From Darksidea phi (lineage: Eukaryota; Ascomycota; Dothideomycetes; Pleosporales; Lentitheciaceae), in contig JASJFT010000013.1 of NCBI GenBank assembly GCA_030770425.1, positions 391,596 to 455,595 on the forward strand: 64,000 nt of DNA, written 5' to 3'. Position 1 is the first letter of the stretch. Each line of letters opens with the position of its first letter. A program made the translations under genes and the position numbers. The notes under the pieces are model-generated. The model ran no database searches. It had not been told where the DNA came from and saw only the letters and a list, made by a program, of their open reading frames with translations. Shown piece after piece: positions 51,830-63,737 of this stretch.

Positions 51830-54689
51830 CTACCTGTGGCCGCGACGTCCAGGAAGAGCCGGCGGGATAAGAGGGTTCCCGTATGCATCGGTGTTCATCT
51901 GAGCGCGACAGTCTGGGCAGTACCATTTTGCGCGGCGGGAGGGGATATCTTTCTCGGTCATGCCGACGCACTCGAGGTGAAACCATTCTTTCTCGCACTG
52001 TAGTTGTCAGTATATCGTCTGCAGAATCGCAGACAGGTTTACTCACATTGTTGTCGCATGATATCATTTGCCCGAAGCTCACATCGTCACATATGCAATA
52101 TCTCGGTTCGTCCGGATCAATCTCTTCCTGAGGCTCAGAGTCCTCATCCGTTCTCTTTCTCTTCTTATTCTTGTTGCCCTGCGCCCGCTTCACATTTGTC
52201 ACGGTCTTCTGGCCGTCTTCACCGGCAGTAATGTCACCCTTGGGGGGCGGTTTCTTACGCGTGCTCATGCGAGTGGGTGTGGCGATAGCAGACTGGCTGA
52301 AGATGCTATGGCGACGAAGTTCACGGGTTGGCTTCCCCGGTTCATGGGGCTTGGGTTCCTCGCTCTGTGCCTTCGGCGTCGGAACATGTCCACGAGCAGA
52401 GCGCGGGCGTGTAGATTGAGCATTAGATGGCGGGGCGGATTCTGGAGCTGGGGTCAAAGACTTTGGTACTTTTACAGGTGGTGCAGGTGGCGGAGGCGGA
52501 CTGGCCGCTTTTGGGGCAACAGACTCCCTCCTAGGACGAGTCGAGGCCGCGGTAACAGCGGTTTGCGGAGGAACTGCAGGCACTACAGGAGACTTCGAAG
52601 GCTCAGTGGCAGACGGAGAAGTAGGTGAGAGCACAGCGGGTGTGACATGTCGACTAGTCGTTTTTGACTGTGGTTTCGCAGCAAGTTTGGGTGTGCCAGG
52701 ACCTGCGGGAGCAAGCGGTACTTGGACAGAAGTTGTCTTCGTTGTCTCCGGGAGGACGGGCGTGTTTGCCACAGGCGAAGGCGCAACGGGTGTAGAGGCC
52801 TGCGAGGTTGACGCAGCAGCAGGTGCGGGTGCAAGAGTAGGTAGTACGCGGGGGCGCTTCGCGTCGGGCGGCTTGGTGCTGCTGTCCTGCGATGCTAACG
52901 ATTGCTCTCTCGTTGCAGCGGATGGTGTGTCCACTGGGAGTGGTGGGGATGATTCGCGTTTTCGTTTGCTCGATGGTCGAGCAGCCGACTTTTTTCGCGA
53001 GTTCGGTGTGTTAAAGGCCATACTTTTCAAGGTATTGGCGGCCCCTATGATGCGTTTCGTCACGTCCTCCAGTTCCTTCGCATCAAGCCTCGCTTGCCGG
53101 CGCTGGGACTCCCGCTTGGATAGCCTTGTAACCTTTACTACACTGGAGTCGTTGCTGTTGTTCGCTGTCGTGTTTGCCGTCGTATTTGCCGGCGTGTCCG
53201 CCGTTGTGTTTGCCGGCGTGTCCACCGTTGGGTTTGCCGGCGTGTCCACCGTTGGGTTTGCCGGTGTGTCCACCGTTGGGTTTGTCGGCGTGTCCACCGT
53301 TGGGTTTGTCGGCGTGTCCACCGTTGGGTTTGCCGGCGTGTCCACCGTTGGGTTTGCCGGCGTGTCCACCGTGGGGTTTGCTGCCGTGTCCGCCGTCGTG
53401 TTTGCCGCCGTGTTTACCGCCGTGCTTACCAGCGTGTTTGCCGTTGTGTCTACCGGCGTATTTGCCGTTGCGTCAACCAGCGTGTCTGCCGTCGTGTTTG
53501 CCGTCGTATCTACCACCGTGTTTGCCACCGCTGTTTCGTCATTTGATGGTTGGTTTGGAGGTTCAATGGGGGTGAGAGATGTGTCTGCGGCAGTCGAGGG
53601 GGGCTGCACAGTGGTTGCAATCGGGGCGGGCGCTGCCTCTACTGGTGCTGCGGGAGCGAAAGATCTTATAGACGGTACGACGGGTTCCTCATCCAGCATC
53701 TCGATGCCTGCCGCTTCGCAGCGCGCCTTTTCCTTGTCATAAAACTCCTGTCCTCGACGGCTCATCTCCAGCTGTCGCTTTATCATAGTCTCGCTGGGCG
53801 TCCACACGGCATTCTTCTTCATCTTCTTTCTAAGCACAGCCATTTCGTATTCGGTGAGCTTGAACCAAGGCGCCCATTTGCTTCCTGGTTTCGCGTCAGG
53901 CGGGGGTGGAGACAGCCGCGCGAGTGCATTGCTTGTCGATATGCCGGCGATAGAGCTGTGCACATTTGTGCCTGAGCCTGGTATGCGGGCGCGGGACCTG
54001 GGCGGCTTCGGGATCCTTTCCTTGGAGTGTTTAAGCTTTCTGGGCGTTACGGCGAGATCAATCGTGGATCTCACTTCCGAGTCCGATGCATCCGATGAGC
54101 TCAAGCTGCGGGCTCTTGCGCCGGGTAGAGGTACGGCCGTCCTCTTGCGATCTCTCGGGCGCGCAGCCGAGCTCGCGCCATGACGACCGCCCTCGAAGGT
54201 CAGGCGCAGATGCGGGGCTCTATCAAAGCCGCGATTGAGCGAGCGTGAAGCTTGCGGAGACACGGGTACGGGTGTAGGATCTCGCGAGGGTGGCTGTGGC
54301 AGCGCCTGGAGCTTCCTTTTGATTATCTTGATGCGTTGACAGTGGCGCTCCGCGACCTCGTACAGGCGCGAGGCCTCGGCGAAGGTCGACTCTCGGCATT
54401 GTATGGCCTTCTCGAGCGTAGTAGCGATCTCCCGGCGCAGCGCGGTAGGGTCGGGGCGTTCGTTCGCGGGTATGGCGGGGAGCTTGCCATAGTTGACGGT
54501 GAGCTCGTGGACCGTCTGGACGGCGTCGCCGCAGGTAAGATCGAGCTTCTTGATGAGGCGCAATGAGCGCTGCAGGTCGGAGGGGAAGAATTCGGTATAG
54601 TCGAGAAAGTCGTTCACGGTGGCCTGGGCGTCTGGATTGACCGTGGGTTGGGGGGTCATGTCGGACAGCGCGCCTGCATCTTCAGCCAT
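51830..54689 (-). CDS. ING-family PHD-finger chromatin protein
   Basis: Two exons on the minus strand, 54689-52047 and 51997-51830 (intron GTGAGT...ACAG, phase 0), give 936 residues. ATG 54689 (MAEDAGALSDMTPQ) is chosen; the frame is open upstream. Residues ~20-140 match the ING N-terminal domain (NDFLDYTEFFPSDLQRSLRLI; RHCQRIKIIKRKLQAL). The C terminus is a C4HC3 PHD finger split by the intron: CICDDVSFGQMISCDN then CEKEWFHLECVG and WYCPDCR. ING PHD fingers read H3K4me3 in histone acetyltransferase or deacetylase complexes. Between them lie ~700 low-complexity residues, including a Thr/Asn/Pro/Asp minisatellite. This is much longer than yeast Yng2/Pho23. A possible donor right at the stop (CACAG|GTAGGC) means a further small exon cannot be excluded. 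Confidence 0.85.
53165..53530. repeat. 24-bp coding minisatellite in the ING gene
   Basis: Seven near-identical 24-bp units lie at about 53213-53381 (plus-strand unit near GGCGTGTCCACCGTTGGGTT), flanked by more diverged copies. In the protein they give repeats of ANPTVDTP/TNPTVDTP within a Thr/Asn/Ala-rich tract. Frame is preserved throughout. Confidence 0.9.
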
Positions 54690-55611
54690 GCTGTCGCATT
54701 GCGGGGGGCGCGCGGGACGAGAAGTGCCAAGTGGGCGCGTCAGGCCCTCCAGCCACGCGTCGATGGTATCTGCGAGAAGAATTCGGGTAATAGACAGCGC
54801 GGGAGAGATACGTGTGCGGCGGGCGACGATGGAGAGGGCGGTTGAAGGTGGGCGCAATGTTCAGGACGCTATGGGGGGCTAGGCCGCTTCGGGGCCGCGA
54901 TGCTTGGCAGTCCAGAAGCCAGCCACGTCGGCCCTGCATGTGCAGTTCGCTGCTCATCACACGGTTGTCTTTCATTGCAGGAGCAAGCTGAATAGGTGCG
55001 AACGTGCGTACTTTTCCTTTTCTCAAAGCACAGAGCCGACGCAGCACAATCAGCGACAGGCCCTACTGTTTTGCGTGTGCTTCAGCCATCCTAGGCACGT
55101 CGCAGGGCTAGTTCTGGTGTAGAGCGACTCCTAGAGAGTCGTCTCAAGAGCAGGGCGATATGAGCCAGGGAGTCTGTCGTGTTTGCAAGGCTGCTTGCTT
55201 TTGGCGACAGACCAGGTAGTACAAGCGGACAGCCAGATGGCGTCTCGCAGCCTTCACCAATTCTGCCGTTAACGCCCAACACAGATGCATAGGACCTGGC
55301 CGGCGCTGTCGTAGGAAGAAGACATCGGCCATCTCTGCACGGCTTGAAGGCGAGTAAGGCCCCGCGATTTTCTCGCCTCTCTGATGCATTCCTTTCGTTA
55401 CACTGGAGCTCTTCCGCGCTCTTGCCAATGTAGGCCGGCGCTGTCTTTCACTATATGCAACTCGTGCGTGCTGCTGCGCCTGCTTCTTCCGCCGGGCGCG
55501 AGACGAACGCTCACACTCTCCCACCCGCTCGCACCGTCTTCTAAAGACCGGCCTGTAGTCAGCCCTCCTTCCCACTGCAAAAGACCGCCGTCTGCCCGCA
55601 GTCCTCGCAGA
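54690..55611. other. divergent intergenic region
   Basis: 922 bp between the start codons of the ING gene (-) and the Gfd2-like gene (+); presumably holds both promoters. GC-rich, with several open frames but no motif. Confidence 0.5.
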
Positions 55612-57989
55612 ATGGCTTCTTCGGCAGCTCGTCTCGCTCGACTCCACAATTTCGTGCAATCTGACCTGGACGCACTCCCTCATAGGCCACTGCCGGAGCC
55701 GGAGGCACTCAGCGACGACACATCGGGTGGCGTTGCCCTTGGCCCACCGAGCAAACAGCCCGCACCATCCCCGGTCGCTGATTCAGCGTCTGCCCAAACA
55801 CTACCGACCACGTCCAATACCCCTCAGAAAAGCGTCTCCGACGAGGACACAGAGCGTAGATTCGTGTGGAAACAGGGAGCTGTAAGCTCGTATAACCTAG
55901 GATCTCAGCCAAAACTCTCCGCCCTTCCGACTATAAAGCTGGCACCCACCGACCTCAAAAAGGGCGAACTTGCTCAGCAGAAGTACTTCACCCCCATAAC
56001 GGCTCTCGCCAAGTATCCTTATCAGTTCTGCAACAAGAGCTGCATGCAAGACATAGCCTCTGCTTTCTTCGACGCCGGCAAGTTCTGGGCTCGAGAGTGG
56101 GATCTGTAAGCCTGACTATCTTTACTTGCTATTCTTGTACTACCAGCTAACAGTCTGCGGATACTACGTCTGGGATATCGAGGAGACGAAGCCTTTGATT
56201 CTCGTTAGCGAGACTCAATTTGAGCATCTCCTGAACGAGATCAATTCCGCGCTGAAGCTCGGGCTTCGGATCACCAACCAACAGCGAGAGGACGGTCTTG
56301 TGAACCGCTTTCCGGACCATCCACGCTGTCATCCCCGCTACCTTGGCAGGACTCACTCCAAAGACGAGTACGAGACCATGGCTTCCAACGTTCCAGGCGC
56401 CACATCGCAGATGCCTGGCGAGTCAGTGCCACCGCCGCTAGAAGGCCGTACCTTGGAAGACTTCAAGCAGATGGTCGAAGAGATGTGGGAGCTTACGAAG
56501 AACAAGGGCAAGGCTGCCAAGGAGAAGAAGAAGATGGAGCGACTTGCGAAACAGAAGGTTTTGGCGGACCAGTTCAAACGCGCCCAGCGCTATCTCGGGC
56601 TCCGACCTTCTGCGCAAAATGGTAAGTAGATACTTCATCTACTCCATGGTCGTCGCTGTGTGCGTACGAGCCTCATGTAGTGCAACACTAATTTTCGCAA
56701 TAGGTCAGGCATCCACCATACCATCCCCTGTCGATATCTCACTGCCGGCACCCTTTCCATTCGATCGCTCAGTGGTGTTTGTCTGCGTCGATGTCGAGTC
56801 ATATGAGAGGGCTCACCACAAGATCACCGAGATCGGTGTCGCCACATTGGATACCCGTGATCTCTCCGGCATTGCCCCCGGCCCGAATGGTGAGAATTGG
56901 AGGTCCGAGATCCGCGCTCGACACTTTCGCATTCAAGATCATGCGCACCTGGTGAATTCAGAATTTGTTGCTGGCTGTCCAGACCGCTTTGACTTTGGTC
57001 AATCCGAGTGGTCACGTCTTGATGAAGCTCCTGTTAGGGTTGCCGACTGCTTCAAGCCGCCTTTCGCGGCGCGTTCGGATCAGAATGCCGACAAGACATT
57101 GACTAGTGGTCTGAATGCTGTGGAGCCTGGTGAACAGCGCAACTTGATCTTCCTCGGCCACGATACGCTTTCGGATGTCAAGTATCTCCAAAACTTGGGT
57201 TTCGACCCGCTCACGCTTCCCAATATCCTTGAGGCCCAGGACACTGCAACCATGTACCGCGTATGGCAACGTGAGCAGAATCCGACAAAACTTGGGAATA
57301 TTCTGTATGACTTGGATATTGCTGGTTTCAACCTTCACAACGCTGGTAACGATGCTGTCTTCACCGTCCAAGCCATGCTTGGTATTTGCGTCCGAGAGGC
57401 AACTATACGAGGCTCACCGGAAAGCAAGGATATGCGCAATATACAGAAGGCAACGAGGCTCGCTCAAGCTCAGGCAGAGGCTAAGCAGCATGCCGAAGAC
57501 AATGCCGCAGGCTGGAGTGACAATGAGGCTGATGGTGATGGCGGTGCACCAGAGCCCATCGTCATCAAGGAGGCTCCAAAACCGCCTTTGGCAGGTCAAC
57601 CTAGTGGTTTCAACCCCAACAGTGGTGGAGTGGGTGGTGGTCGCGGAGGTGCCGGTTCGAACGTGCGCGGACGTCCTACTAACTCGAACGACGGAAACCA
57701 GAACCGGGATATCTTCAACAGGGCTTCCCCACGCGGTGGCTACCGACAACTCGGTGGTCCTCAGTCGCCAGGCCGAGCTCATGGCCGGGGACGTGGACGT
57801 GGACGTGGACGCGGTGAAGGTCGTGGTCGTGCCCGCGGGTCTGTCGATTCTCGCCCTGTCGATGGCTTCGATACATCCGGATCCCAGGTATGCAACAATC
57901 TCATTGATCTGTCATAAACCATCCTCCAGCTAGTCGACGACTCAGACGACCCTTCTGACCCGGACGAACAGGTTAGATATCACTGGTGA
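55612..57989 (+). CDS. Gfd2/YDR514C-like protein with RNase-H-fold (DEDD-like) domain and RGG-type tail
   Basis: Exons are 55612-56105, about 56154-56621, 56704-57887 and 57930-57989. ATG 55612 has an A at -3 and G at +4. The N-terminal part contains a conserved-looking block (YPYQFCNKSCMQDIASAFF...FWAREWDL) continued after intron 1 by YYVWDIEETKPLILVSETQF. The central domain begins VVFVCVDVESYERAHHKITEIG, with Asp and Glu placed as in DEDD 3'-5' exonucleases, and has LIFLGHDTLSDVKYLQ and HNAGNDAVFTVQAML as the later acidic motifs. The C terminus is Gly/Arg-rich (RGRGRGRGRGEGRGRARG) then acidic. An RNA-related role is likely. Introns 2 and 3 are in phase, but intron 1 as written (GTAAGC...ACAG) leaves the frame one base out. 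Confidence 0.75.
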
Positions 57990-58793
57990 ACTTCTTGGTT
58001 TTTCATACGCGGAAACAGTCTGGGAGCATCATGACAAGTGCTGTTTACAGGTGGCTTTCGAACTTCGGGCTAGGTGCATAGCGTCGGTGATTAAATGGTT
58101 GCGCATCTTGGTGTGCCTTGAAAGCCGCTCGTGCGAACAGGCCGCTCCAAGGATGGAACTGTAGGATACATACGTAAAGGGAATCGACGGTTTAAATTGA
58201 TACATATTCTCTACTCTGGCGATTGCTCAACAAGACTATCGCTGGAATGTGCTTGACTACATGCATATTTGGAGAAACCTTGTAATCGTAACACGTGCGG
58301 CTCCTAGACTGAGCCGGGAGACTCGACCATGTCCGCACTTCTTTGGTATCGTCTTTCAACAACCTATGACTGTCTTCTCTTACTTCATTGGAATACGTTA
58401 ACTCAACCATACGACTTCCGTGACCCGGGGTAGCGGATTGCGCTGCAACCGTGAGATAACGGCGCCTTTGTACCAAATAATAGGTTCTAATACCCTCTGG
58501 ATCATATTTGCTGAGTTAGTACCTTGCTTTACCCACTTCGTGTCCCGACCTTTGAAACTACACAGTTGGTTGTCATGATGCATGCCAAGCCGCAAGTTCC
58601 GGAGACGGATCGGCTCGATGAAAAGTTCTTCCCCACAGCACCTTATTACCGAGCCAGAGACCCGCCTATCTCTGCGATTGCATCTTCTTTCCTCACCGCG
58701 TGAAATTGGTCATCGCTACTGACAGCCTGTACGCCGTACATGGCACCATTCACATTCTCTCCCTCCTAGACTCGCATCCTCCTCCCGCACACA
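57990..58793. other. intergenic, about 0.8 kb
   Basis: 3' flank of the Gfd2-like gene and promoter of the transporter gene. No gene seen. Confidence 0.5.
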
Positions 58794-60970
58794 ATGACCC
58801 CACAAGAAACCCTGACGGTCCCCACGCAGCGCCACGGCGTCTCAGTGCAGCGCTCCACGTCTCCGAACCGCTCAAAAAAGCCATGGCAGTCGCGCGTGCC
58901 GTTCTCCTCCTCCAAGCACCGCCACCGGCAGAGCGAAGGTCGGCCGAGTCGAGCGCAGGCACGCCAGTCGGGGGCCTTGGAGAAAAGCGCTTGGTGGAAG
59001 ACTCGGCTGTTCAGCGGCATGGTCAGCGATGTTAGGCGGAGAGCGCCGTTTTACTGGAGCGATTGGAAGGATGCGTGGGATTACCGCGTCGTGCCTGCGA
59101 CTGTGTACATGTATTTTGCGAAGTATGTATCGTCCATAGCAATATCGCAACATCGAGGGCTCTTTCAGGCCTATATGGACTCCTGCTATTGCTTGAAGTC
59201 TATGCGCCACTTGATAGCCCTATGAAAAGCTCTATGGACTAACCCATGCTTAGCATATTGCCTGCCCTAGCCTTTTCTCTCGATATGTTTGCAAAGACAG
59301 AGCAGAGCTTTGGCGTCAATGAGGTGCTCTTGTCGTCGGTCCTGGCGTCTGTCGTCTTCTCCTTGGCGGCATGTCAGCCTCTTGTCATTGTGGGGGTTAC
59401 AGGTAAGGGCTGTACTGGAGAGTATGAGGATCGAAAGCTGAATGTGTAAGGTCCTATAACTGTCTTTAACTACACTGTTTACGATATCATTACGCCCCGC
59501 GGGACTAATTACTTTGCGTTTATGGCGTGGATTGGCATGTGAGTCAAATAAGAGGAGTCACATTAGACGGATTGCTAATTCAGTTTTAGATGGGCTTTGA
59601 TATTCCACTGGATTCTCGCAGCCACGAACTCTTGCAATGGCCTGAGATATGTGACAAGATTTTCCTGCGACATCTTTGGCTTCTATGTCGCGTTCATCTA
59701 CCTTCAGAAAGGCATCCAAGTCCTGACTCGCCAGTGGGAGGTCAGCGACGCTTCCGCCTACCTTTCAATTGCAATTGCGCTCCTGGTTACCGTTGTGGCA
59801 TATCTTTGCGGCACCATAGGGCACTCGTCCCTGTTTCAGCGACACATTCGCAAGTTTGTGGAGGACTATGGAACACCGTTGACGGTCGTCTTCTTCACCG
59901 GCTTCGTCCATATTGGGAAGATGGCCAATATCGAATTGCTCAAGCTCCCGACATCTCGCGCCTTCTTCCCGACTACAGACCGCGGGTGGTTTATCCACTT
60001 CTGGGACATCAGCGTTGCAGACGTCTTCCTCGCCATTCCATTTGCCATTCTGCTCACCATTCTGTTTTGGTTCGATCATAATGTGTCGTCGTTGATCGCC
60101 CAAGGGACCGAATTCCCACTGCGCAAACCCGCAGGCTTCCACTGGGATATCTTCCTGCTAGGCCTCACTACGGGTGTCGCCGGTCTCCTCGGCATCCCCT
60201 TTCCCAACGGTCTCATCCCCCAAGCCCCATTCCACACTACCTCCCTCTGTGTGACCCGCACAGTAGCCGACACAGACGACGAAGCAAACAAAGGGCACAA
60301 CCGCCGCATCGTTGACCACGTAGTCGAACAACGCGTCTCAAACCTCGCCCAAGGCCTTCTAACTCTCGGCACCATGACCGGACCTCTCCTCATCGTTCTC
60401 CATCTGATACCTCAAGCAGTCCTTGCAGGGCTGTTCTTCGTCATGGGTATCCAGGCCCTAGAAGCAAATGGCATAACACTCAAACTGCTATTCCTGGCCA
60501 AAGACAGACATCTCACTCCGCGATCTGATCCGCTGATGCGCGTCGAACGAAGGAAGGCTATCTGGGTCTTCGTCGCGCTCGAACTCATCGGTTTTGGCGC
60601 TACATTCGCAATCACGCAAACTATCGCGGCGATAGGCTTCCCCGTTTTCATCTTCCTCTACATCCCGATGCGAACATTCGGTATGCCAAGGTGGTTCACG
60701 CCCCAAGAATTGAGTCTATTGGATGCGCCAACCGCAAGTCCATTCACGATGGAGAGTGTGGGCGGTAACCATGGCGAGAGCGTCGCCGCTGATGCGACAG
60801 ATGATGTGCTGGATGAGAGTGATGAGGCGGAGCGGGGAGAGGCTGGGAGCTTGAAGGACCGGGAGGACATTGTGGAGGAGGGACAACGTAGTGCCGAGAG
60901 TGCTGAAAGACGGAGGAGTAGTTTTCGAAATGCGGAGGGGATTGAGTTGGCGGATGTGGGGAAGGCGTAG
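58794..60970 (+). CDS. SLC4-family anion (borate/bicarbonate) transporter, Bor1-like
   Basis: Exons 58794-59122, 59254-59402, 59451-59538 and 59590-60970, phases consistent, give 648 residues. The N-terminal ~100 residues are basic and cytosolic. The membrane part follows the HCO3_cotransp pattern: NILPALAFSLDMF, a GVTGPITVFNYT-like segment across exons 2-3, FYVAFIYLQKGIQVL, LSIAIALLVTVVAYL, FLAIPFAILLTILFWFDHN and GVAGLLGIPFPNGLIPQAP, the last being a hallmark of Bor1/SLC4 proteins. The C-terminal ~110 residues are acidic and disordered (DDVLDESDEAERGE). Yeast Bor1 exports borate at the plasma membrane and affects vacuolar traffic. The specific substrate here is not provable from sequence. 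Confidence 0.9.
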
Positions 60971-61760
60971 ATCCCTGTTATTCTAGGCAAACATGGGATA
61001 CAACACCCAACTGTGGCGTACGAACTGCCATGCAATCGCGTAACAGCTGTGCTTCTACAGATTACCGTGAAACAATAGATGCGGACGCCTCTTGGATGGG
61101 TTCCACCGACCTTGCATGCCAATTTTGGAGCAGTTCGGAGAGAAGGAAAGCTATTCAGGCAAACAATATTGCCCATGTCTTTGACACGATCCTGCGAGAG
61201 AATGCGGACTGGCGGTAACAGCTGTTTTGCTCAGATCCGCACTGCATCCTAGTAGACTGCAATATAACGTCACATTTAACTGTCTACGGCCGAAACTAGT
61301 AACCTACCCTCGAGGCAAGAGAAATGATCAACAAGGCGTCCATGCAGCCCGGTTCGCTTAGGGCGATGCCCATGTTTCACACCGGCCGTGCCCAACGCCC
61401 ACTTCACCGGTTTTGACACCTCGTAGCCAACACAGCCACCCAACCCCGTACTCGAAAGCCCCTCGGCGCCCCTCCCGTCCCTTGTGGGCTGACCTTCCGC
61501 CTTCCGCAGCTCCGAGGCAATGATTGCGATTGGGCGTCGGCGACGGCCGACCTAGCATTTTCGGCGATGGCGAGAGCGTAAGCGCGATGTTTGCGCATCC
61601 GCGCGCAGTTGCTAATCCAGATGTCTGCCTGGTGGATTCAAGTACACCCCACATCTGCCACATCTGCACCTTCGTCGTCTTTCTTGCCTTGAACTGCGCT
61701 GAGCAGTCGTCATATCGTCGTTTTTGAAGCATCGAAGTTTACGAATTTGCGCTTTGCGCA
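60971..61760. other. intergenic, about 0.8 kb
   Basis: No supported gene. Overlapping frames at 61358-61732 lack motifs. It presumably includes the promoter of the C2H2 gene. Confidence 0.5.
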
Positions 61761-63737
61761 ATGGAGGGCCTCATGTGCTCATACAAGCAGACCTCTCTGC
61801 CGAAGCTCAAGATTGCGCAAGAGACGAACAGGAGGGACTCTCTGAGCTCGTCCCGCACCGGAGACTCGGGATATAACAGTGATCCAGATATCTCGCTGTC
61901 TCCACTGGACTTTCAGAGCTCAGACCAAGGTGAGCTCACTCAACACCAGAACAATAAAATGGATAGGGGTCGCTAATGAGCTTCATAGTACCCTACACCT
62001 CAGCAGCTTTCACATTCGACTCGTCAGCCTTGTTTGATGTCAAAGACGCTGTATCTTCGAAGTCGAAACGGGTGCCGACGAACACGTGCAATTCGATATT
62101 ATTCAAGAAACATCAGGAAAATCACCACGAACGAGCGGCTCCGAAGATCGATGTAACTAGCGCTCCCACTACTTTGTCAAATATCCCAACCCGAAGCAAG
62201 CTCGACTGGACAGACGCTTTCAAGACGTCCGTCCAAAGGGACCCGTCAAGTTCCCCTCACGAGCTCGCCTCATTGCGCCCCAAGGACGTGGGACAGTGGA
62301 TTAGTGTTAATTTGCAACCAAATCGAAACAAGGAACGGAACTCATCTATAATATCCTTATCCTCCACCGGCAGCTGCGACATGTACTCCAATACCGATGA
62401 CAACAGTGACGATGAAGATGTGGTCGGCAACACTCCAAGCACGTTGTCGAAGGCTACCTTGAAGACCATCGAGCTCATTATGCGGAAAATCGAAATGAAC
62501 CTAGGCTATGCTGCGTTCATGCAGTGCGCTGGGAGCCAGTCATCCAGAGCCCAGGGCGGTACTAGTAGTACATCACGTGCCGGCCGTGGGTCTTCTCAGG
62601 GCTCTGGTGGGAAACGCAAGGCTCGTACTGACGAGAGCTTTCCCCCTCCCGAGGACCCTGATGAGGACGGTTCCAACAAGAGGCGACGGGTATCGATCAC
62701 CACCACGACCGAGGACTCGGAAACTGGCCCACGGTTCGCTTGTCCGTTCTATAAGCACGATCCGAACCGTTACCGAAGCCGACGTACTTGCCCAGGCCCG
62801 GGATGGCCCACGGTCCACAGAATGAAAGAGCACTTGTATCGCTCTCATGCTCAACCCATTTTTTGTAACCGCTGTTATTCGATGTTCAATTCGGATCGCG
62901 AACTGGCAAACCATCAGCGTGCGGATCCGTGCGAAGTCTCGACCCCACAACCTATCGATGGCGCTAGCCGCGAAACATTAGATAGAGTCCGGAAAAGATC
63001 TGCTGCTTTGCGGCTTGAGGAAGACAAGTGGAGAGATACTTATCAAATACTGTTCCCGGAGGTCTCTGCTGCTGATATTCCGTCTCCTTGTAAGTCTACC
63101 CGCGTCAAATGGTTAGTATAAAACTAATCTAGATGTAGATTACGATAGCGCTTCGCCTACTGAGGATTCTAGGCGCTTCCGTCGCGAGTTGCTTGAGCGT
63201 ATCCGCCAAGAACTGTTCGCCACCGCAGAATTAGAGCCTGGCCACGTCGAGCAAAGACTTCTTCGTCAGGTTGCCGGAATCATACAGAGATGCGAGAGAG
63301 ATATGCTAACATCGCCTAATACCGCGCCGTTCGATCCCACTGCGGGGTTGTTACATCCGACAATGCCGACAAATCGTCGGGCATCCGCTCCATCGATACT
63401 CGTAGAGGAGACAACATCTGCCCAGTCAGTCTTCCAGCCACCTACATTTCCATCTGGGCCTACGTATACACCCGCAATTACATCCACATTTCACCCTTCG
63501 CAGACCGGGCCCATGATGAGCCCCCGTACGCCGAACGATTTCAACACAGCTCCGCAACAACCAGGCGTCGGTTCGTTAGAGCAAAATGAGCCTCCATCAA
63601 TCACATACCCTGATCCATACATCTTCTCGTCTAGCGACTGGATTAACTGGCCTTTGGTGTTTCCACCCGGGCTCGAAGAGCCGACTGCCGAAAGTACGGA
63701 GGCGCATCCGACGCTGTCAACGCCGGTGTGGACTTGA
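61761..63737 (+). CDS. C2H2-type zinc-finger domain protein
   Basis: Exons 61761-61929, 61989-63089 and 63133-63737, with canonical introns and agreeing phases, give 624 residues. ATG 61761 is the first in the exon (a second Met is four codons in). The N-terminal ~270 residues are Ser/Asp-rich and probably disordered. A paired finger region follows: FACPFYKHDPNRYRSRRTC...VHRMKEHLYRSH (C-x~15-C...H-x4-H) and FCNRCYSMFNSDRELANHQ (C-x2-C...H), a pattern common in fungal proteins often annotated only as C2H2 domain. A conserved-looking helix ends the core (EDKWRDTYQILFPEV and RRELLERIRQELF). The C terminus is Pro/Thr/Ser-rich. The precise role is unknown; it may be DNA-binding. Confidence 0.85.

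Noticed and set aside
52068..53742. Long plus-strand frames (up to 378 codons) opposite the ING gene.
   Set aside because: Antisense shadows of the low-complexity and minisatellite coding region; they have no independent signals.
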